From contig NZ_DLHA01000032.1 of assembly GCF_002482975.1 (NCBI RefSeq), positions 186,001 to 250,000 on the forward strand: DNA of 64,000 bases. Reading direction: 5' to 3'. The DNA comes from Flavobacterium sp. UBA7680 (GTDB lineage Bacteria > Bacteroidota > Bacteroidia > Flavobacteriales > Flavobacteriaceae). Below are positions 59,261 through 64,000 of the stretch, one piece after another (position 1 is the stretch's first letter; each line of letters begins with the position of its first letter). The notes beneath the pieces are model-generated. The model was not told the origin of the DNA and searched no databases. It saw only the letters and a program-made list of their open reading frames with translations. A program made the translations under genes and the position numbers.

Positions 59261-59743
59261 ATGAAATCAATATTCAAAATTGCACTTACAAGTGCTCTTA
59301 TCTTTCTTGTTGCTCTTCAAGCAAATGCACAATCTAGCAAATACAAATGCATGCTTCAAATGACAAATTATATGGGAGAAGGTGCATATATCGTAGTTTC
59401 GCTTATTAACCCAACTGGTGGATACGAAAAAACGCTTTATGTAATGGGTGATGACAAAAAATGGTACAAATCTTTAAAAGAATGGAATAAATTCCACGCT
59501 CAAAAAGGAGAAGATATTAGTGCAAAAACAGGCGCATCTGTAACTGGAGGCGATCGCAGTGTGACGACAATAGAAATCGAAGATTCGAAAATTAATAAAG
59601 GTTACAAATTACGTTTTGAAACTGCTGTTGAAGATCAAAAATATTACGTAAGCGATCTTGAAATTCCGCTTTCAACAGAAGGACTTGCTGATAAAACAGA
59701 TGGAAAAGGTTACATCAAATATGTACGACTAAACAAAATATAA
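59261..59743 (+). CDS. DUF2271 family exported protein
   Basis: 160 residues with a signal peptide (KIALTSALIFLVALQANA). The mature protein contains the DUF2271 features: Y-K-C near the start, GGYEKTLYVMGDDKKWYKSL, and SVTGGDRSVTTIEIED. Proteins of this family are typically encoded with PepSY and ApbE genes, as here. It is 43 bp after the ankyrin gene. Function unknown; it may be a flavinylation substrate or partner. Confidence 0.82.
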   Translation: MKSIFKIALTSALIFLVALQANAQSSKYKCMLQMTNYMGEGAYIVVSLINPTGGYEKTLYVMGDDKKWYKSLKEWNKFHAQKGEDISAKTGASVTGGDRSVTTIEIEDSKINKGYKLRFETAVEDQKYYVSDLEIPLSTEGLADKTDGKGYIKYVRLNKI

Positions 59744-59814
59744 TTTTTTAGTAATTATTTCTTAACCTCATAATAAGCATGAAATTTATTTTTTCTGCTT
59801 AATCTTGAATTCAG

Positions 59815-59847
59815 GCTTTGTCAAAGTTTTTAATTTTGGCAAAGCTT
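59815..59847. repeat. CTTTGTCAAAG hairpin repeat, second copy
   Basis: GCTTTGTCAAAGTTTT / AATTTTGGCAAAGC forms a hairpin similar to 31818-31846, 34 bp before the PepSY gene start. Confidence 0.55.
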
Positions 59848-59880
59848 TAAACATTTTATTACATTTCTAGAATACACTAA

Positions 59881-62064
59881 ATGACTCTTTCTTTCTGGCG
59901 TTACGCACATTTGGCTTTGGCCTTATTTTCTTCGATATTTCTGCTTTTAGCATCTGTTACCGGAATCATTTTGGCTGTCGATGCCGTACAGGAAAAAACA
60001 CTTCCATATAAAGCAGCCAATTTTGATAAAATAACATTGGGAGAAACCCTGCCAATAGTAAAGAAAGAATATTCAGAAATTACAGAATTAAGTATCGATT
60101 ACAATCAGTTTGTAACGTTGCAGGCAATTGATGCTGATGGAAATGACATTCATGCATACATTGATCCCAAAACGGGAAAAACATTAGGAAAACCTGAAAA
60201 AAAGAGCGAATTTATTCAATGGATAACCGGTTTTCACCGTTCGTTGTTTCTTCATGAAATCGGACGTTTTTTTGTGGGCGTAATCTCTTTTTGCTTATTA
60301 TTAATTTCGATTTCGGGTTTTGTATTGGTTTTGAAAAGACAAAGAGGAATCCGTAATTTCTTTTCAAAAGTCATAAAAGAATATTTTGCACAATATTATC
60401 ATGTTCTTTTTGGACGTTTGGCTTTAATTCCGATTTTCATTATTGCGCTTACCGGAACGTATTTATCACTTGAAAGATTCAACTTTTTTATGGGTGAAGA
60501 AAAAGCGAAACCTGTAAAAACAGAACTTTCGGCAGAAGCCAAAAAAACTTCCGTATTTAAAACTATACTGCTTTCTGACGTAAAAAAAATCGAATTTCCT
60601 TTTACTGATGATCCTGAAGAATATTATATCATTGAACTTAAAGATCGTGAAATTGAAGTAAATCAGGTTGATGGAACTTTGATTTCTGAAAAGCTTTCGC
60701 CAAAGACAATTCAGTTTGCCGCTTTAAGCCTTGACCTTCATACAGGAAGAATTAACGGAATCTGGGCGGTTATTTTAGCCATTGCCTGTATCAATATCCT
60801 TTTCTTTATTTATTCGGGTTTTGCGATTACTTTAAAAAGAAGATCTAGCCGAATTAAAAATAAATTCAAAGCCAATGAAAGCAAGTACATTCTTTTAGTT
60901 GGTTCTGAAAATGGAAGTTCTTTTAGATTTGCCAATGCTATTTTGAAACAATTAATCGGACACGGAAAAAAAGCTTTTATTGCCGAATTAAACAGTTTTT
61001 CGGTTTACCCGAAAGCAGAACATATCATTGTTTTTTCGTCAACACACGGCTTAGGAGATGCACCTTCTAACGGAACAAAATTTAAAGCACTTTTACAGAA
61101 ACAAAATCAGGAACAGAAAATTAAATTCTCTGTCGTTGGTTTTGGTTCAAAATCATATCCTGATTTCTGCCAATTTGCAATTGAAATTGACCAGCTTTTG
61201 GAAACTCAAAGTTGGGCAGAACGCTTTTTAGATTTACAGACTGTTAACGATAAATCGGCAATAGAATTTGTTGAATGGGTTAAGTTATGGAGTGCCAAAG
61301 CTCAAATTCCGCTTGCCACTACTCCATCTTTATACAATCATGTTCCAAAAGGCTTACAGAAATTAATGGTTTTAGATAAAACGCCAATTTCTGATACAGA
61401 ACATACTTTTATATTGACTTTACGCGCCAATAGCAGAACGAAATTTGCTTCGGGTGATTTACTGGCTATTTATCCGGTAAATGATTCGAGAGAACGTCTT
61501 TATTCTATCGGAAATCATTCTGGAAATGTACAGTTGGTTGTAAAACTGCATCCAAACGGATTAGGTTCTGGATTTCTAAATAATCTAGAAATTGGAGATA
61601 CAATTAAAGCCAGAATTATCAATAATAAAACTTTTCATTTTCCGAATAAAGCTCCAAAAGTGGCTTTCATTTCTAACGGAACCGGAATCGCGCCTTTCTT
61701 AGGAATGATTGAACAAAATAGTGCTAAGAAAGAAATACAATTGTACAGCGGATTTAGAATGGAAACGCCAACGCTTCAGGCTTATAAAAAGTTTGCCGGA
61801 ATAATGATTCAAAAGGAACATTTGGATAATTTTCACGTTGCTTTATCGCGCGAAGCAGAACATATTTATGTAATGGATTTGATAAAAAGAGATACTGCTT
61901 TTTTTATTGATTTATTGAAACAAGGCGGCGTTATTATGATTTGCGGATCTCTTGCGATGCAAAAAGATGTTGAAACAATTCTGGATGAATTGTGCCTTGC
62001 AAACGGAACTAAAAGTCTGTTAAAATATAAAGAAAACGGGCAATTATTAACCGATTGCTATTAA
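59881..62064 (+). CDS. PepSY-membrane / flavodoxin / FNR fusion (sulfite-reductase-flavoprotein-like)
   Basis: 727 residues. The N-terminal ~330 form a PepSY-associated membrane region: segments near 9-30, 130-155, 175-198 and 300-320, with conserved His in the membrane part (RYAHLALA, TGFHRSLFLHEIG, QYYHVLFGRL, LDLHTGRINGIW), as in PepSY_TM heme proteins. Residues ~340-470 are a flavodoxin domain (KYILLVGSENGSSFRFANAIL). The final ~250 are a ferredoxin-NADP reductase-like module: RLYSIGNHSG (FAD), SNGTGIAPFLG and CGSLAMQKDVE (NADPH). It probably passes electrons from NAD(P)H across the inner membrane to periplasmic acceptors. The fused domains and ApbE partner fit extracytoplasmic flavin electron transfer. 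Confidence 0.9.
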   Translation: MTLSFWRYAHLALALFSSIFLLLASVTGIILAVDAVQEKTLPYKAANFDKITLGETLPIVKKEYSEITELSIDYNQFVTLQAIDADGNDIHAYIDPKTGKTLGKPEKKSEFIQWITGFHRSLFLHEIGRFFVGVISFCLLLISISGFVLVLKRQRGIRNFFSKVIKEYFAQYYHVLFGRLALIPIFIIALTGTYLSLERFNFFMGEEKAKPVKTELSAEAKKTSVFKTILLSDVKKIEFPFTDDPEEYYIIELKDREIEVNQVDGTLISEKLSPKTIQFAALSLDLHTGRINGIWAVILAIACINILFFIYSGFAITLKRRSSRIKNKFKANESKYILLVGSENGSSFRFANAILKQLIGHGKKAFIAELNSFSVYPKAEHIIVFSSTHGLGDAPSNGTKFKALLQKQNQEQKIKFSVVGFGSKSYPDFCQFAIEIDQLLETQSWAERFLDLQTVNDKSAIEFVEWVKLWSAKAQIPLATTPSLYNHVPKGLQKLMVLDKTPISDTEHTFILTLRANSRTKFASGDLLAIYPVNDSRERLYSIGNHSGNVQLVVKLHPNGLGSGFLNNLEIGDTIKARIINNKTFHFPNKAPKVAFISNGTGIAPFLGMIEQNSAKKEIQLYSGFRMETPTLQAYKKFAGIMIQKEHLDNFHVALSREAEHIYVMDLIKRDTAFFIDLLKQGGVIMICGSLAMQKDVETILDELCLANGTKSLLKYKENGQLLTDCY

Positions 62065-62071
62065 TAAAATT

Positions 62072-63067
62072 ATGACAAAGATATCTTTCCTAAATAAAGT
62101 TTTATGTGTTTTTGCAATTAGCTGTTGTTTATCAACACATTCGCAAATATTACGAAAAAGAACGACTTTACTTATGGGCGGACGTTTTGATATTAGTATT
62201 GTTGCCAAAGATTCTTTAACTGCCGAACAAAACATCAACGAAGTAATTGCCGAAATTACCCGAATTGAAAATTTAATCTCCGATTGGAAACCAGATTCTC
62301 AAGTTTCGCAAGTCAATCAAAATGCCGGAATTAAACCCATAAAAGTAGATCGTGAAGTTTTTGAACTTACGCAAAGAGCCATAAAATTATCTGAAATAAC
62401 AAATGGCGGTTTTGACGTTAGTTTTGCCGCAATGGACAGAATCTGGAAATTTGATGGATCAATGACCGAAATGCCTTCGGCGGAAGCCATAAAAAAATCA
62501 GTCGAAAAAGTGGGCTATAAAAATATTATTCTCGACAGCGTTGAATCCACAATCTTCTTAAAATTAAAAGGAATGAAAATCGGTTTTGGCGCTCTGGGCG
62601 AAGGTTACGCAACCGACAAATGCCGAGCGATGATGATTGCAAAAGGCATTCAAGCCGGAATTATAAACGGTTCCGGAGATATGAGTACTTGGGGAAAACA
62701 ACCTAACGGACAGCTTTGGAAAATAGGAATTACGAATCCGTTTAAACCTGAAAAAGTTTTAGCTGTTGTTCCACTAAATCAAGGCGCAGTAACAACATCA
62801 GGCAGTTATGAAAAATTTGTTGTTTTTAACGGAAAACGATATTCACATATTATAAATCCTGCAACCGGATATCCTGCAACGGGTTTATGCAGCGTCACCG
62901 TTTTCGGACCAAATGCCGAAACCGCAAACGGATTAAGCACTTCATTAATGGTTTTAGGCCAAAAGGAAGGTTTGCTTTTACTTCAAAAATTCTCTGATTA
63001 CAGCTGCGTAATGATTACTGATAATGGAAAAGTAATTAAGTCTAAGAATTTTGTTTACAAGTTATGA
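62072..63067 (+). CDS. apbE: ApbE-family FAD:protein FMN transferase
   Basis: 331 residues with an N-terminal signal region (VLCVFAISCCLSTHSQ). Family features: GGFDVSFAAMDRIWKF, GFGALGEGYATDKC, ASGDMSTWG-like NGSGDMSTWGKQPNG, TTSGSYEKFVVFNGKRYSHIINPATGYP and GLSTSLMVLGQ. ApbE attaches FMN through a phosphoester to Thr or Ser of periplasmic proteins. It is the last gene of the operon, 7 bp after the PepSY/flavoreductase gene. The likely substrate is a periplasmic part of the neighbouring redox system, possibly DUF2271. Confidence 0.95.
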   Translation: MTKISFLNKVLCVFAISCCLSTHSQILRKRTTLLMGGRFDISIVAKDSLTAEQNINEVIAEITRIENLISDWKPDSQVSQVNQNAGIKPIKVDREVFELTQRAIKLSEITNGGFDVSFAAMDRIWKFDGSMTEMPSAEAIKKSVEKVGYKNIILDSVESTIFLKLKGMKIGFGALGEGYATDKCRAMMIAKGIQAGIINGSGDMSTWGKQPNGQLWKIGITNPFKPEKVLAVVPLNQGAVTTSGSYEKFVVFNGKRYSHIINPATGYPATGLCSVTVFGPNAETANGLSTSLMVLGQKEGLLLLQKFSDYSCVMITDNGKVIKSKNFVYKL

Positions 63068-63130
63068 GTTCAATTATGAGTTGTGAGTTATAAGTTATGA
63101 ATTAAGCTTTTATGTTTTTAATCTCGCAAT

Positions 63131-63292
63131 CCCGATAGTCATCGGGAGCTAAGTCGCAAAGTTTTTAATTGCCTCCAGCTTTAGCTGGAGGATGTATAAA
63201 TTCATATAAAAAGGCTTTAGCCGAACTCTACATTTTGGCTAAAGCCTTTTATTATTGCAATTTTCTACCTCCAGCTAAAGCTGGAGGCAATT
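63131..63292. repeat. Nested palindrome cluster (CCTCCAGC and CTTTAGCC hairpins)
   Basis: CCCGAT/ATCGGG (63131-63147), then an exact 25-bp inverted pair 63167-63191 and 63268-63292 in which each arm is itself a palindrome (CCTCCAGCTTTAGCTGGAGG and CCTCCAGCTAAAGCTGGAGG). Between them AAAAGGCTTTAGCC / GGCTAAAGCCTTTT (63209-63250) forms a further hairpin. It lies downstream of apbE and could terminate or stabilise transcripts. Confidence 0.85.
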
Positions 63293-63332
63293 AAAACCCT
63301 GCGCTATTACACAACTTCAGACGGGATGTTTT

Positions 63333-63854
63333 TTATTGTGTTACTTTACCTCTGTCTACATAATTCATTATAACTGAAAAATTCCTAATAACGTTTAGAA
63401 TATCTTCTATTGGTTCATCAATACTATCTAACTGTATTTTATTTGTTTTTGAATTTTCTTTTCTACGAATAACTAAGAAAAAGGATTTTCTACCTCTTTT
63501 TTTAGTTACAAAATCATATTCAACAAGTTTAATATCTATCCATTTTATTAAAATAAGAGATGAAAATGGAAGCATTGTTTTTCTAATCCAAAAACCATGC
63601 TTATTGATTTTGAACTTTGGTTCATTATCTAAAAGCGACATCCAGCAAAAAATACATAATATCGAAACAGCTAAAAAAGCGAGAGTAAATATTCCGTTAG
63701 GATTAAATTCTTCCCAATGAAAAAGTTCCTTAGGAAGTTTGTAAATCATTAAAACTACAATTGACGTAAAAACTATAACTAAAAAAGTCTTAGCAGACAT
63801 ACTTGTCTTTACTTCTATTTCCTGCAAACTTGCACTATTTCTAAATGTTTCCAA
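63333..63854 (-). CDS. Membrane protein of unknown function (173 aa)
   Basis: 173 residues. Two membrane segments near residues 24-42 (FLVIVFTSIVVLMIYKL) and 57-76 (FTLAFLAVSILCIFCWMSL) are followed by a hydrophilic region predicted on one side (FKINKHGFWIRKTMLPFSSL and KIQLDSIDEPIEDILNVIRNF). This resembles small two-TM proteins with a PH-like cytoplasmic part, but the match is only general. It has no operon partner in the window; the next gene on the same strand ends just upstream. Confidence 0.72.
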   Translation of the reverse strand: METFRNSASLQEIEVKTSMSAKTFLVIVFTSIVVLMIYKLPKELFHWEEFNPNGIFTLAFLAVSILCIFCWMSLLDNEPKFKINKHGFWIRKTMLPFSSLILIKWIDIKLVEYDFVTKKRGRKSFFLVIRRKENSKTNKIQLDSIDEPIEDILNVIRNFSVIMNYVDRGKVTQ

Positions 63855-63892
63855 ATTGATAATTAATTTAATAATCGCTAATATATAGATTA

Positions 63893-64000
63893 TTAGTTAA
63901 CTTTTATATTTATCATATTTTCTGAAATCCCATTTTCCGTCGAAGCTTTCAACTTAATATTTTCTTTCTTTCCATTCGACTGAATAATCGCAATACATTT
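63893..64000 (-). CDS. C-terminal end of a leftward gene (partial, 35 codons)
   Basis: The frame is open on the minus strand from the window end to a TAA at 63893-63895. The 35 residues (KCIAIIQSNGKKENIKLKAS... INIKVN) form a beta-like strand pattern. They resemble the C-terminus of a large glycoside hydrolase, perhaps a GH2 beta-galactosidase-like enzyme, but the segment is too short to be sure. Start and main part lie beyond 64000. Confidence 0.45.
   Translation of the reverse strand, partial: KCIAIIQSNGKKENIKLKASTENGISENMINIKVN

Noticed and set aside
1..64000. tRNA and rRNA genes
   Set aside because: No sequence with tRNA T-arm/CCA pattern or rRNA cores was recognised on either strand; a covariance search could still find one missed by eye.

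Overview
The window looks like a chromosomal segment of a Flavobacterium-type bacterium (Bacteroidota, Flavobacteriia). The evidence is the low GC content, promoters with the TAnnTTTG -7 box, a C-terminal type IX secretion (T9SS) sorting domain on a giant SprB-repeat adhesin, a carboxypeptidase-regulatory-domain TonB receptor, and a ribonucleotide reductase whose small subunit carries its metal-site residues at the positions I recall for the F. johnsoniae class Id enzyme. Species cannot be named from sequence alone.

Layout. 1-9.7 kb: end of an SDR gene, an AraC regulator, a LytS/LytTR two-component pair, and a leftward series of stress or detoxification genes (DUF1223, Ohr, two Asp-nucleophile alpha/beta hydrolases, cupin, SDR). 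The two hydrolase genes share a conserved control region. 10.1-14.1 kb: a five-gene kaiC-kaiB-kaiB-histidine kinase-response regulator operon. 14.1-14.7 kb: two candidate structured RNAs and a small conserved-looking ORF. 14.8-24.6 kb: a very AT-rich defence-like island. Its leftward arm encodes a MazG-like pyrophosphohydrolase and a GIY-YIG/helicase/S24 fusion. Its rightward arm encodes a ParB-like protein, a Dam-type methylase, a large AAA ATPase, an HNH nuclease (a PtuA/PtuB-like pair) and a PLD nuclease with a PUA/EVE-like C-terminus. This combination is the best candidate here for an undescribed system.

24.7-35.8 kb: a two-domain aspartic protease, a large repeat lipoprotein, OsmC, a secreted hydrolase, OxyR (Cys199 and Cys208 present), and a leftward GNAT-MarR-AraC-siderophore-interacting-protein group, then HxlR and a small ORF. 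36.5-49 kb: a phage tail-collar-like protein, a periplasmic-binding-fold protein without a signal peptide, the 3263-residue adhesin with 24 SprB units, and an outer-membrane barrel protein. 49-57 kb: two small lipoproteins, a Na+/H+ antiporter, a TonB receptor and nrdA/nrdB. 57.7-63.1 kb: an ankyrin-DUF2271-PepSY/flavoreductase-ApbE operon whose promoter carries the same 14-bp palindromic motif as the TonB receptor promoter, which suggests joint iron control. The window ends with a membrane protein of unknown function and the last codons of a leftward gene.

Intergenic DNA is rich in dispersed inverted repeats: at least five families, several present two to five times. Functional calls rest on motifs and remembered family features; no database search was run.
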